A stretch of DNA of 64,000 bases from Amyelois transitella (lineage: Eukaryota; Arthropoda; Insecta; Lepidoptera; Pyralidae): assembly GCF_032362555.1 (NCBI RefSeq), contig NC_083516.1, positions 9,201,001 through 9,265,000 of the forward strand. Direction: 5' to 3'. Below are positions 29,201 through 41,446 of this stretch, one piece after another. Under the pieces are notes generated by a model, which did not search any database, was not told the DNA's origin, and saw only the letters and a program-made list of their open reading frames with translations. Both the position numbers and the translations under genes were made by a program. Each line of letters opens with the position of its first letter. Within the stretch, counting starts at the first letter, position 1.

Positions 29201-32078
29201 CTACGTTCTTAGCAGGAAAGCGTTTGATATGTTCATGAAAACTGATACACAAATTAGTGTGTGTAGAACTGACATAGACGATGACGTTGCACGGGGTAAG
29301 TTTTTGCGAAAAGAACTAAATACATACATACAAACATGTGGTCACGTCAATATCCCTTGCGGAGTAGACGGAGCCAACAGTCTTGAAAAAACTGAATGGC
29401 CACGTTCAAATATTTTAATCCAAAGCAAAGCATCCAGTGTGGCGTTTTAGTAATAAATCGCAGGTAAGGGAGATGAGATAATTTATAAATTGATAGAATC
29501 AAGACAATCCTTATTAGAACTAAGCAGTTTTACATGTTGTAAGAGGTCGTGGGTTGAGCTATAGACACAGGATCTAGCAAGAAGCTGCTAGAGAATAGCG
29601 AGCTACGTAACCTGGTGAACGCTGTAGTAGTCCAAAGGGGAAGACCAAGGGCACGCGCATGCGCCCTAGAGGATAGCGAGCTACTTAACCTAGTGAAGGC
29701 TTTAGTAGTCCTAAATTTGGAAGACCCAGGGCACGCGCATGCGCCGTTATAGTGCTCCCTGGCTGTGAAGATGGGCGTCTGGGAGACCGAAGTGGCACAT
29801 CGTCACAACAGCAACTAAAGTTATGGGGATATTAGTACTAAGCGTAGTATACATACTCGTAGGTCTTACCGTGTTGCTCCATGGAACCTACTCATACCGT
29901 TTTTTAAGCAAGATGTTGGATCATGATTTTGGATGAAAATATGGAAAAAAATAATAGTCTAAGACGCATGGGACTCGGCTAAATCGAATTTTAACCACAA
30001 ATATTGCTCGTTTAATCCACACTTACTTAAGAGAAAACATTTGTATGTTGTAACGAATAAACTTATAAACTACTGGACTGATTTTTGCGAAATTTGGAAG
30101 TGGGTTACTTTTTTCTGAATTTCCTGGGAAAGCGAAGTCCCGCACAAAAACAAGTATAAGATGAATAAATGCGAACAAAACTCAGATTAAGATTGAAATA
30201 ATTTCCAGAGAATTGCTTTAAAGCTATTGGGATAAAACTAATGGATTCCCAAGATTCACTAAAACGGGATCGCTTCTTCGCGGGCGACCCTTACACGGAT
30301 GGCGTGAAGCAAGAGCGGAGGAAATTCTGGGATTGTCGCGACATACCCGAAAAGGTATTACATAAAAAATACCAACTTAAAAATTTCCATTCAGGACCCA
30401 AGGCAAACCCCTGAGGGCGCCATGGGAGAGCAACATCTGCAAATTGGATTAGATCTTTACCAAGAAGATTCATGTGTTGAAAGTTGACCTTTTACACGCA
30501 ATCATGATGAGTTATCAAAACACTTTAAGAAATTAATTTACAATTACTGATACTTTTCTTGCAAATACTTAGTTGTAGGTATCGAATGCTAGTTAAAAGT
30601 ACTTGTAGATAGGGAACTAGTTGAGTAGGTAGTTAAGAAGCAGAATAATAATAAATACTTATACAAATAAGAAAAGGACCAATCCATCTCTTTCTCATGA
30701 ATGTCGTAAAAGGCGACGAAAAGATAGGCTTATAAACTTGGGTTTTTTTAGGCGATGGGTTTCTCACTATTTGTATATCACTCAGTCTCTCACTATTTGA
30801 ATAGACAACAGTCTTTTCAAGACTGTTGGCTCTGGATACACCGCAAGGGATATAGACGTGTCTATATATATGTATGTAGATAATAAGAATCCTTGGTCGG
30901 CTTCGTGGATGGAAGTAGAAAAAGCATTGCTGGCTTTCCACTGCGAGTTTTTTAAATACTTAACAAAAGGTTAAAACAGGTCATTGAATTATTATACTAA
31001 GAAGTTTGGGAATTACATGGAAATACATTACCGAACGTAATAAATTAAAAGTCTACATTATAATGGTGGTGCCGTGTGGTTCCCGGCACCAATACAAAAA
31101 GAATAGGACCACTCCATCTCGCTCCCATGGATGTCGTAAAAGGCGACTGAGGGGTAGGCTTATAAACTTGGGATTCTTCTTTTTGGCGATGGGCCTGGCA
31201 CTATTTGAATCTCAATTCTATCTTAAAGCCAAATAGCTAAAAGTAACCTATCAGTGTTTTCGAGACTGTTGGCTCTGTCTACCCCGCAAGGGATATAGAC
31301 GTGATTATATGTATCTACATGATAAGCCAATTAAAGCCCTGATTTTCTTCCAGCCTGGCGACTGTTACTCAGACTATGCAATTTCTTTTGACGATGTTGA
31401 CCCTCACATGAAATACGTCCTAGACTACCTCATATACCAATTGAGACCATATGGTATTAAATTCGGCGAAAATTTGCCAAAAATATTGAGGAGAAGTTAC
31501 TTTATGCCAGAGAACGATTTTCCTGTACAGGGTAATATAATTTTGCTTTTAAGTGATAAATATAAGAAACTAAGTTTCTCCCGCCATTTCACAAGAGGCT
31601 TAAGTAAAGAATAGACAAAATTAAAAATCTGATTCAGATTTTTTGAATAGGTGTTGCCATATCATGCATTTTAATTAACAGCATTTTTGCAATGTTGAAT
31701 AGGTATTGCACCTTCATCTATTTTGTATTACTATAAAAATTTGGTTAACGAACTATTTGAACGAAACTCAACTCTTCGGTAAGGTATATTAAATATAAAA
31801 TAGATTTTACATTTTAATCATGATTCTTGGTGTGCTCTTTACGCCTGGTTTGAACGACCAAATACATAAAATCATTTAAAATACCTTCTTACTTTATTAA
31901 GATTTGTTTTAGTAGTTAGAAAATTTGAGATAGGAAAAAAAAATGTAGTCTGTGACATTCTATTTAGGCAGACATTATGTGAAATGCATAAGTATTGGCC
32001 GAAATGTTTTTATTTTCAGCTCACGACGCAGAAGACTCGCTGGGTTGGTATCCTGACGATGATGTAATGACTGTATGA
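26228..32078 (+). CDS. C1GalT-like protein, copy C (GT31 family, no DxD motif)
   Basis: Eight exons: 26228-26283, 26822-26988, 27799-27916, 28857-28947, 29193-29295, 30209-30354, 31354-31531 and 32020-32078. They join in phase into about 305 residues, the shortest of the four copies. The N-terminal anchor is KFRILVILSTGFVVM. Family marks are [71 protein letters not shown] and QLRPYG. The metal-binding segment reads WYLLATTGKGYIVV: all three aspartates are gone, with a one-residue insertion. YFGC is YFML, and the [10 protein letters not shown] region is replaced by FWDCRDIPEK. The last exon adds an acidic tail (AHDAEDSLGWYPDDDVMTV). Core splice phases match copy D. No stop or frameshift is present, so selection for a non-catalytic role is possible; recent loss of function is the alternative. 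Confidence 0.84.
27459..27718 (+). repeat. Family A element in copy C intron
   Basis: Diverged full-length copy ending AATGTATGTATATA. A head-only inverted fragment (27290-27365) lies just before it. Confidence 0.65.
27936..28355. repeat. Two family B elements head to head
   Basis: An inverted fragment (ATACTAATATTAAAAAGATG to about 28070) abuts a direct copy (28075-28355, GCAACTTCGTTCGCGTGGAA to ATATTAGTAAAGAT). Their ends are complementary over roughly 100 bases. Confidence 0.65.
28378..28637 (+). repeat. Family A element in copy C intron
   Basis: Complete copy. A family B fragment (28640-28795) follows immediately. Confidence 0.8.
29575..29790. repeat. GC-rich tandem duplication in copy C intron
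   Basis: Two adjacent units of about 80 bases share ATAGCGAGCTAC, TAACCTGGTGAA/TAACCTAGTGAA, TAGTAGTCC and GGGCACGCGCATGCGCC. They are followed by GGCTGTGAAGATGGGCGTCT. The GC content is well above the surrounding intron. The family is not recognised. Confidence 0.6.
30663..30885 (+). repeat. Family A element, head missing
   Basis: Starts at AAGGACCAATCCATCTC and ends TATATATATGTATG. Confidence 0.65.
31069..31314 (+). repeat. Family A element before copy C exon 7
   Basis: Perfect head hairpin. The tail ends about 40 bases before the exon at 31354. Confidence 0.8.
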
Positions 32079-32144
32079 GATTCACACCAGAATAATTTCA
32101 TGTTAATTTGTTGAATGTACTTATTTATAAAACAATTTTGTAAA

Positions 32145-32150
32145 AATAAA
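32145..32150 (+). promoter_or_regulatory. Candidate poly(A) signal of copy C
   Basis: AATAAA about 67 bases after the copy C stop codon, a normal distance for a short 3' UTR. Confidence 0.55.
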
Positions 32151-33374
32151 AACATATCATACAATTTTTATATAAACCATTCAATTTTACAAGTCCTTTT
32201 ATTCCCAATTTTTTTTTTACCTTACAGTGCATAGGAATAGGAATAATGTATGACAATATTATGCATATTTTTATGATCACGACTTAAATGAAAAAATTCA
32301 GTTCGATTTCTTCCACACAGCGCATTCAAAGTTGTTGGCTCTGAAACTAAGGGTTTATTTATCTGGACTGTATGTATTCTTACAAAGTTTAAGCAGTATT
32401 TGTAATGACTCCTACCATCAAGGATATTTTCCAAAGATGTTTGTCCTCCAGACAAATGTTATGGGGTGAGCAAACGTCTTATTCAAAATTTACTTATAAA
32501 GTAAAAATTCAAATTTTGTCACAGTTCACATCAAATCACAATCACACAGCAAATGTCATAGTAAATAAAACAATTAAGAATACGCAACGTTGTTTATTTG
32601 GATCAAACACAAATTGAGCAAATCAGTAAAATTAATATCAATGACAATATCAAATTATGATCTTTAAAAAAGAACATATACATACGTAATAAATACAAAA
32701 TAAATGCTTAAAAAATCGTTAAATTAAGAAACTTTTTGAATGTTTTGTTATACAAATTAAACACTGGTTTTTGTACACTGAGTCATTATTTCACATATTC
32801 GTCCTACGTATATTACTCATAGGAAGCTTTAAAGATATTTTAGAAACCTTTGTGTGGAACTATAAATCTACTTAGCTTATAATTCGACAAAATTACTTAC
32901 TGAGAAGGAAGATTATATACAACCTTATTTACATTTTTTTAACAACTGGTTTTATAATTTTCCAAACAATTATTTAATGAATAATTTTGCAAAACGATTT
33001 ATCTTTTATTTTTTTTTAATCAAATAACTTTTTTTCTTTTTAATGTCTTTTAGCCAATGGTTTTATCAAATGAAATGCACAAAATCTATCTACAAGATTT
33101 TTTTTAAATTACAACTACTATTTTGTTATCCTTCCTATGTCTTGATTTCACTATATTTTTACTATTAGTTTTATAGATATAATTTTAATATCTACACACA
33201 CATACACACACACATAATGGAATCATCTTACGACTAGATTGTACCTAAAATAAATGCGGTAACTTAGAGCCTTCAATAACATATTACAAAAGATTCTTTG
33301 GTAATAAAGATTTAACTTAAGACTAGTTGAGTAAGATACATTTTTGACTAAAAATAAGAACGCATCTAATAATA

Positions 33375-33545
33375 TATACGGGGTGTCTGATAAATCGCGT
33401 TGCATATTGAAATGGGGCACTAACTATCCGATTCTCATTCCAAATAATAAAAAAATAATAGTAGGTTTTAAAGATTATTATTTTAAGCGTGCTCGTGATT
33501 TACTAAGTTCCTAAATATTACACGAGATATACCAGTCACCCTGTA
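33375..33545. mobile_element. Possible short MITE with CGGGGTG/CACCCTG ends
   Basis: TATATACGGGGTGTCTGATA at the left and CCAGTCACCCTGTAGATATA at the right form short inverted ends over about 170 bases, flanked by TA-rich sequence. It resembles the larger element at 4357-4830. Confidence 0.4.
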
Positions 33546-35716
33546 GATATATTTTTAATTGTAGGTGTAATTGGTTATCACACTTAACTGCGTTTTGTGA
33601 TAATAATGTGTCCATGGTCATATATTTTATGAAATATATGTTTACTTATATTTTTGGCTTCATAAATTAGACACTATCTTTATAAAAACAAACTTATGTT
33701 AGCTTTTAAAATAAATATTTGACTATTATGCAAATGTATAAGTAGAAATTTCAAAATTATTTGACGATATTTTTAAACACTGTCACAATAACGTTATATA
33801 CAAATATTTAACATAAAGTTATTTGCAGCACAAAAATGCAAAGGATCACTCATTTTTTATTAGCGGAAATGAAATCTTAAATGGCATCAAAATTTGTATA
33901 AAAATCAATAAAACGATCTTTTCAATTAAATTCTAAAAATTACCCTGATTTATAAATCGGACTGAACGAACTTATGATAAATTAAATCAATAAAAACATT
34001 CATAAGAGATTTTCGATTAAGAATTTATAATAAATATGTGGACATGATAGACTTAAGGCCGAATACTCAAAGCATTTTGACACATTATTAACTTTTTTAT
34101 CTCTTAAAAATGAAGATCGCGAGAAGTCTTATTGACAGATGACATCGCCAATAGAATTAGAAAAAGTCGGGAGATCAATGAAGTATTTGTTAAAATAAAA
34201 CACGCTTGAGTTTTTGGTCGGAATGAAGAAACTACCATATAAAGTCTGGGGTCATTTCTTATTTGATGTGGGTTTAACATATATTTAGTAGGAAAAAAAT
34301 TTCCCAGTAACGCCAAATAGGAAAAAAAAACTATAAGGTAGTAGCTATGGATATAGTGATATTAGTAAAGTGTCATCTACCTAAAAGTCAAAATTACTTA
34401 TTTATTTATTGCACATTACGTTATATAGGCAAGAGTTTCGGCGTAGCTTTTGCACTTACAATCTATTAGATACTAGCGACCCGACCCGGATTCGCACGGT
34501 ATGCCATGCCAAGAATATTTTGGATGTATAAATAAACTTTATGTGACCTTGTGTTATACTAAGTAATGATTGTAAAGTATGAGATTAACTCTATTATTCT
34601 ATTTTATTTTTACGATATTTTTTTACTTTGACATAATACGTAAAAGTTTGCAAATAAGCTATCAATCTTTGATGCCAATTTTCAAACGGAGTATTTAAGG
34701 TCTTGTATCGTCAAAAAATCATTTGAAAAAAAATTCTTAAGAATAACAAATTTTGACTTAAAATTATCACTGATTGTTTGTTATAAGCTTACATATAAAA
34801 ATTATTACCCTACATTTCGGCAAGAATAGTATGTCTTTATGAGATTCTAGTCCTAAATAGAGTTAATAATTCGAATTCCGCCATATATATATACAAAGGT
34901 CTTTTGAAGTAAACATTAAAAAAAATACTACGTGAGAATTAATTTTTGCCTTAAATAAACATTTTTCTTTTATAAATAAATGTCTTTCATTACGTGGTCA
35001 ACCTAGGCTTTTAATTCAAATGCGCCAGCGCATCAATTACAAATGTAGAGTATCTCTATATCTTTTAAATTTTAAGTATTCAAATCTACAGAATATTTTC
35101 GCATATTTTTTCTTGCCTAAATGGTCCAAAGAACATTAGAAAGGCATACATATATGCAAACTCACTGTTCTAAAAATCTCATTCCCTATGGGACCAAGAA
35201 GAATATCATGCGATATTTAAAATATTTTTTTTACACTAGTGGGGTATCAACTTTGATTATCACATTGAAATATATTACCACTTTTCAAATGCAAAATCAG
35301 AGAGGCTTTATCGGAAAACTTCTGTTACTATAGCTAGGAGGCCGATTCTGTAATCAGGAGGTGTAAAACCCTTTAATGGCGTAAATAAAGACACTGTCTT
35401 CACCATTAAGGCACCCGAGGGTCGTACCCGGGGCCCTTCGTCCTCAGAGATCCATTAAAAGCTAAGAACCTTGAACTTTATATTTGATTTTTTTGTACTA
35501 CAATTTGTTATGTGTGCCAAATTGTCATATATATATATATATATGTATATCACACCCCGCTGATCACAGCAACAGTCTCCTAACAATAGTAACTAAAAAT
35601 GACTTATACATACATACATACATAAAATCACGCCTCTTTCCCGGAGTGGTAGGCAGAGACTATAACATCTTGAAAAATTACTTATTCTTATAAAAAATCA
35701 CAGTTGACATTAAAAA

Positions 35717-38700
35717 CTAATTTGTAGTAATCTCTTTGGTGCTGTTTCTAAGTATCTTTGGTAGATCACCGGTGCCAAAGCTGATGCCGTAAGGTCTGAG
35801 ATGATATATCAGATAGTCCATCACATACATCATGTCTGGTGATACGTAGTGGAAGGAAATGGCGTGGTCGGAACAGCAGTCGAGACCCTGGCGGGGAAAT
35901 ATATGAAACTTAACACCAGTGTTGCCAACTTAGCGCTTTCGATGCTGTAACTAGCATTTTTAACAATATCAGAGCTCTAAATCCGGAGTTTAATGTCTAG
36001 TGCATATAACATTGTGGCGCTTCTTATTTCAATACATATACATTTTACCGATGCCTGTACTTGAAAGATATTGCTACAAAATCCTCTCAAACCCTCGTAA
36101 TGGGCATTTTTTGGCAATTTTTTAATGATTTTTTATGGCGAACGAAGTCGCGGGCAATAGCAAGTGATTGACATTCCAGTCAGGTATGAAGCATCGATAT
36201 AGTAATAAAAACTTTTTTACTCACATCTTCAGTAGGATAGTAGATATAGTGCCAGTACCAAAAGTCTTTGTCCTTATTAGGGAACAAGTGGTCGTGAGGC
36301 ACAAAGGGGAAGAACCGGCCTCTATGGTAACTGTCCCTGGAGTCCATTGCTTTCACGCCGATGTTGTCCAGGCACTTACCTTGAATAAAAATTTCACATT
36401 AAACAATAAACTGAATAATAAAATACATAATAATCTTCATTAAAACTTGGTCGGTTTAAGAAATTACCTTTCGCCAGGACGCTCTCCGATTGGAACTTGA
36501 CTCCATATTCTTTAAATTACACAGGGTATGCAGGCTCAGTTGACGCCATGAGCTACTTGAAAAAATGTTACCAAAATCGCTAAAACAAATAGTTACTCAC
36601 CCATCTCCGCATCTTCAGCGTAATGCTCGCTCACTCCGTACAGATGTAGGGATAACTATATTTACAAAGCGATTTCTTAGCTAGACTATCAAACCAGGGT
36701 GTGCAGGATCAGTTGACGTCATGAGCTACTTGACAAAATGATACCAAACTCAACAAGTTCTAACTTACCCATCTCCGCATCTTCAGCGCCATTCTTTCTC
36801 ACTTTTACACTGACTTAGCGACGGCAGCGCTTCACTTACAAAGCCATTTCTTAGCTAGACTATCAAACCAGGATGTGCAGGATCAGTTGACGCCATGACC
36901 TTCTTAAAACTTGATTCCAAAGTCACTAAAACAAGTTATAACTAACCCATCTCCTCATCTTCAGCGTAATGCTTGCTCACTTCGCACAGATGTGAGGATA
37001 ACTATATTTACAAAGCGATTTCTTAGCTAGACTATCAAACCAGGGTGGGCAGGATCAGTTGACGTCATGAGCTACTTGACAAAATGACACCAAACTCAAC
37101 AAGTTCTAACTTACCCATCTCCGCATCTTCAGCGCCATTCTTTCTCACTTTACACTGACATTTCTTAGCTAACTATCAAACCAGGATGTGTAGGCTCAGT
37201 TGACGTCGTGACTTAATTAAAAATTTACATTCATACATACATATGGTCACGTCTATATCCCTTGCGGGGTAGACAGAGCCAACAGTCTTGAAAAGACTGA
37301 ATGGCCACGTTCAGCTATTTGGCTTAATGATAGAATTGAGATTCAAATAGTGACAGGCTGCTAGCCCATCGCCTAAAAAAGAATCCCAAGTTTGTAAGTC
37401 TATTCCTTAGTCGCCTTTTACGACATCCATGGGAAAGAGATGGAGTGGTCCTATTCTTTTTTGTATTGGTACCGGGAACCACACATTAAAAATTTATACT
37501 AAACATACTTTAAAAAATAGCAACTCACCCATCTCCGCATCTTCAGCGCCGTGTTCGCTCACTTTGCACAGATGTGGCGACGGCAGCGCTTTGTTCACGA
37601 AGCGATCGAGCGCGTTCCTGCTTAAAACGTAACCCGCACCACCGCTCATGTAACCCTGGTATGAATCAATCATACAAAATTACTGTAGCTAGCTGACCCA
37701 AACTTTATGTGTGTCAGTAAAACTAACGCATCTCATAAGCTACATGTGAAAATTTATCAATTTCGGAATTATTATCAATGCAATTTTTTATGGTTACAAC
37801 ACCAATGTAAAGTTGTCATTCATTCATATAATCACTTCTATATCCCTTGCGCGGTAGACGTTCACCTGTATGGCCTAATGATAGAATTAAGATTCAAATA
37901 GTGACAGGACAGCTAGCCCATCGCCTAAAAGAGGAATCCTAAGTACATAAGCCTATCTCTTAGTCGCCTTTTACGAAATCAATTGAAAAGAGATGGGGTG
38001 GTCCTGTTCTTTTTTCTATTGGTGCCGGGAACCACACGACACCAAACGGTACTTAATAACTATGACAAACCTGCTGAGTGAAGTGTTTGAATCGGCACCC
38101 GAAGTACATGGGTTGACCAGGGTCGTGGTCGGCCAACATGTAACGCAGGTTTTCTACCACGACATAACTGTGAATAAAATATAGTTTTTTTATGCACATA
38201 AAATTGTGCGGAGTGAACAAATTCCTTAACATTTTTTAATTAATTTACGTAATACTCGTATAATGTAATAATGCTAAAGCTACTTTCATTAATTTACGGA
38301 AATATAATGAAAGCTACATTCATTTGGTGCATATTTATGCTAGAAAATTAAACTTCGAAACCGCCAAATGTCGAGTAATATCACAATGGCATCCGCTCAG
38401 TTCACGCAGAGATTAAATTAGATATTTCGTGATTCAAATTACAAGTTAAGAAATTATATACTATAATTGACAGTTAGACTTAAGGCCACAAGGTAGGTAC
38501 TTTAGGCAGAGAGACATGCTCAGCTTGAAAAAAGTTAATTTTAATATCTTATCGAAAAAGTAAAGACAAAAATAATTGATATTTGGTCCTTGCTTTAAGA
38601 ATTCATCGTATAAGGATCAATAGATATAAATTTTAATGATATAGATGATGATATATATATATATATTTATATATATAATTTTAAAATTAAATTATCGTAA

Positions 38701-40506
38701 TCCGGGTACGATATTTGTTACGGGTGTTTACGGTTGTAATTTGACACCTCAACCGACAAAAAGTACCTGAAAAATCAAAATGGCCGCCAACTGGCGACAG
38801 TTAAAAATGATTATATCCTTACGTGTCATCATCAGCTTTGAGGAACCAATCAGCGTCCCGCCGGTGATGCTCGTAAACGTATCGGAACGCCTCCTTCGTC
38901 TTCGCCCACAAATAGTCCCGACCTTCGTGGACTGGCAGTTTAACCGACGGCAGAGATTCGTCTGGAAATTAAAAAAAAACGGGCGAATTGAGATCTCTTT
39001 TCCTTTTTTAAAGTCATTACATAGATTATAATTAACTTATTTCTTTGACTTTGGCAACCCGTCCCGGCTTCGCACGGGTATTTTTAGTAAAAGTTTGCGA
39101 TAAGTAAAGTATTTTTTTACTTACCTCAGAATAAATAAAAATGAAAATATACTACGAAATAAAAGAACCTAAGTATCTAACCTAACCCTTTAACTATAAA
39201 AGAACATTACGTTTATACTATGTATGTAGGTTATATCAACCTAACTTATTTTTGCATTGCGCTTCATAGGTACCTATATCTTAAATTTTGTGTTACTGAC
39301 CGAGCAAACGAAGCGAGTAAGGTCTACCAATAGACTAACTTGGACCGAATATATGTATATATATTTTTTTTGTATATACGTATCTTTGTAACGCGATAAC
39401 TTTTAAACCGTTGGTTCTAACATAACTTGAAAATACTTTGTATTTCAGCTCTGAGATTCTGTCAAACTCACCTTCCTCCGAGCTCATGAATATAAGCTTA
39501 TTACACCTCTTCCCCCACGTCGCTTTCACATGCCTGGCCTTTTTATTATGATTGACAGGTTGGGTCATCACCCAGCATAGCACCCTGACTTTCTTCGCCA
39601 ACTCATCGGCGACCGATCTGTCTTCATTTCTGTGCGCCGGCTCATCGCTACTGTGTTCAATCAGATTCGATATGGGATGTTTCTCTAGATCTCTTGCCGA
39701 TTCTCTGAAATTTGTTTGTAATTGTAAAATATGTTGTATGTTATAAATGTACCTCTCGGTCATACTGTATAGTCCATTTCTTTAGGTAAGTAGTTAAAAT
39801 GATAAAAATTTTGGTACGTCTATTTAAAGAAAAATAAATTAAAAGTTAATAGCAAAAGAAATTTATTACTAAATGTTATATCCATTTCGCTTTTTCTTCT
39901 CACGATAAAAAAATAATTAAATTTGAAATATAACCAAATAAAGTGCTTATGATTAGATACTAAAACTACCTACGTATACAACAAAAAAAAGATAACAAAC
40001 TAAAATTAAATTTAAGCACAGTCTCTGCATGCAACCTGCAAAACTCTGCAAGAACCGGTGCCCGCAGATTGATTTTATGCAATTTATTTATTTTTTATTA
40101 TTTTAATAAAATATTAAATAATTTAATAAAAATTAAACTTAATAAAATAATAAAAATAAAGATTACTTTTATTTCAGTACGTTAAAAAATGGACTGTACA
40201 TATAAGTAATTTGTAAGAGCTGATAAATATGAGCTAAGACTAGCCAGTTCATAATTGATACCGGAGAATCATGCTGTGTTATCTACTAATATAAAAAAAA
40301 CACCAAATGCATTTTATGTACAGCCAACGGTCATGTTTCTCTGCCGATGACTGTACATTGAATTTCTTTTTAACTATTATACATAATAAAAATATCTTCA
40401 TCTTTACTGATTGAGGTCAGTCAGACTCCCACTCAAAACAGGCCAATAAATTTCAATAAATTTATTTGATATGGGCAATCTATTCTCATTGTTTTGCTGA
40501 GTAATA

Positions 40507-40539
<33 letters not shown>

Positions 40540-41446
40540 CTCAATCAGTAACTACGCCTATAAAACTTTAACAAAGCCATGCACGAAAATATAAAAAAAT
40601 TAATATATCTCTTTTTCCTATTCTGTATTGGGAACATTGCTATTTATAAAGACCTCATTTGCAACAATTTGAAAGCGCTAATATTAAAATTTCTGTATTT
40701 ATCGCCGAGTATGCTAGATCGATATTGCTAAACTGAAATAAGGCAATCTTGTTTAAAGCTAAGAACTTATAAATGCACTTAAGAGTCTAAGACAACGACA
40801 ACTGTTTAGTGCAGAGGGTAGGTATATGACTGACATGATTTTAATGTCTGTCTGCAAATTTGTTAAGATTTTTAAGCAAGGCTTTTTTACTCTGGTCGCT
40901 GAGCAGAGCTGGTATTACTTACTCGTAAAAAGACATTTTATTTCATATACTCATCTAAATAAAATTAACAATTAAAATGAATTAAGATGATTATAAATCC
41001 AATTAACAAAATATGTTAAAACATGTACCTGAAAAGCAAATTGTTCTTTATTTATTATTTATTTTCTTTCAAGAACAATTTGCAAAAAAAAAAAACAACT
41101 TTTTTACAAACAAGAAAGTTTTTTTTTTTATTTAAATAAACTTTAACTTACTATTTCAATATTAGTATTAAAATTAATTAATTAATGTTCGTGGTGTACA
41201 GTGTGTGTAAAGCGCAAGCATAGATAATCACAGAGCACAAAAAAAAACACAAAAACACAAGCAGAAAGAGCACAATTAAAACAACACGGCATGCGAAAGA
41301 AATATTACAAAAAGCGTCATTTATATTTACCTGTACTGAGAATAAACTACATCTCTGCCGTGTCCTGTAGATGTTAAGAATATGTATGCGACACTAAATC
41401 CCGCTGATATCCCAATCACCAATGTTAGAACAAAACGACGACCCAT
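35717..41446 (-). CDS. C1GalTA: Core-1 beta-1,3-galactosyltransferase (C1GalT), copy D, apparently active
   Basis: Seven exons in transcript order: 41331-41446, 39472-39704, 38823-38961, 38071-38167, 37529-37655, 36225-36379 and 35717-35887. They give about 345 residues, close to the 363 of human C1GALT1. A signal anchor covers residues 3-25 ([19 protein letters not shown]), then a stem, then the GT31 domain. That domain has [45 protein letters not shown] (DDD at 160-162), [62 protein letters not shown] and HLRPYG. All metal-motif and cysteine landmarks of the family are intact. The enzyme adds galactose from UDP-Gal in beta-1,3 linkage to Ser/Thr-linked GalNAc (Tn antigen) to make the T antigen in the Golgi. 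An extra first exon near 44658 may add seven residues. A tandem array derived from the exon at 37529 fills the next intron. The symbol follows the Drosophila gene and is by similarity. Confidence 0.94.
36598..37160 (-). repeat. Tandem array of C1GalT-D exon end plus splice donor
   Basis: Downstream (lower coordinates) of the exon at 37529-37655, four partial copies of its last bases plus donor occur. In plus-strand reading CCCATCTCC(G/T)CATCTTCAGCG begins near 36600, 36768, 36946 and 37114; the real one begins at 37528. Spacing is about 168, 178 and 168 bases. The larger gap before the real exon is filled by a family A insertion (37226-37486). Each copy also carries intron sequence (ACTATCAAACCAGG, CAGTTGACGTCATGAGC). 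Their donors read GTGAGT, GTAAGT, GTTAGT and GTAAGT. Confidence 0.9.
37226..37486 (-). repeat. Family A element inserted in the exon-end array
   Basis: Complete inverted copy from CATACATATGGTCACGTC to TACCGGGAACCACACA. It lies between the first true donor and the first duplicated donor. Confidence 0.85.
37826..38042 (-). repeat. Family A element, internally deleted
   Basis: Starts ATATAATCACTTCTATATCC and ends GTGCCGGGAACCACACGAC, about 28 bases from the copy D exon at 38071. Confidence 0.75.
40511..40541. repeat. TA microsatellite
   Basis: About 30 bases of pure (AT)n in the copy D upstream intron region. Confidence 0.8.

Larger units (their letters stand above)
32079..35716. other. Convergent spacer between copies C and D
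   Basis: About 3.6 kb of AT-rich sequence. It has a likely poly(A) signal for copy C (AATAAA, 32145-32150), a short CA tract (33196-33214), a small element with ACGGGGTGTC/CACCCTGT ends (33375-33545), a family E scrap near 34473 and a family D scrap (35605-35665). No gene is seen. Confidence 0.6.

Noticed and set aside
36598-37160. Extra real exons of C1GalT-D
   Set aside because: The copies contain only the exon's 3' part with frame-breaking changes and no upstream acceptor in the right phase. They are treated as a tandem array, not alternative exons.
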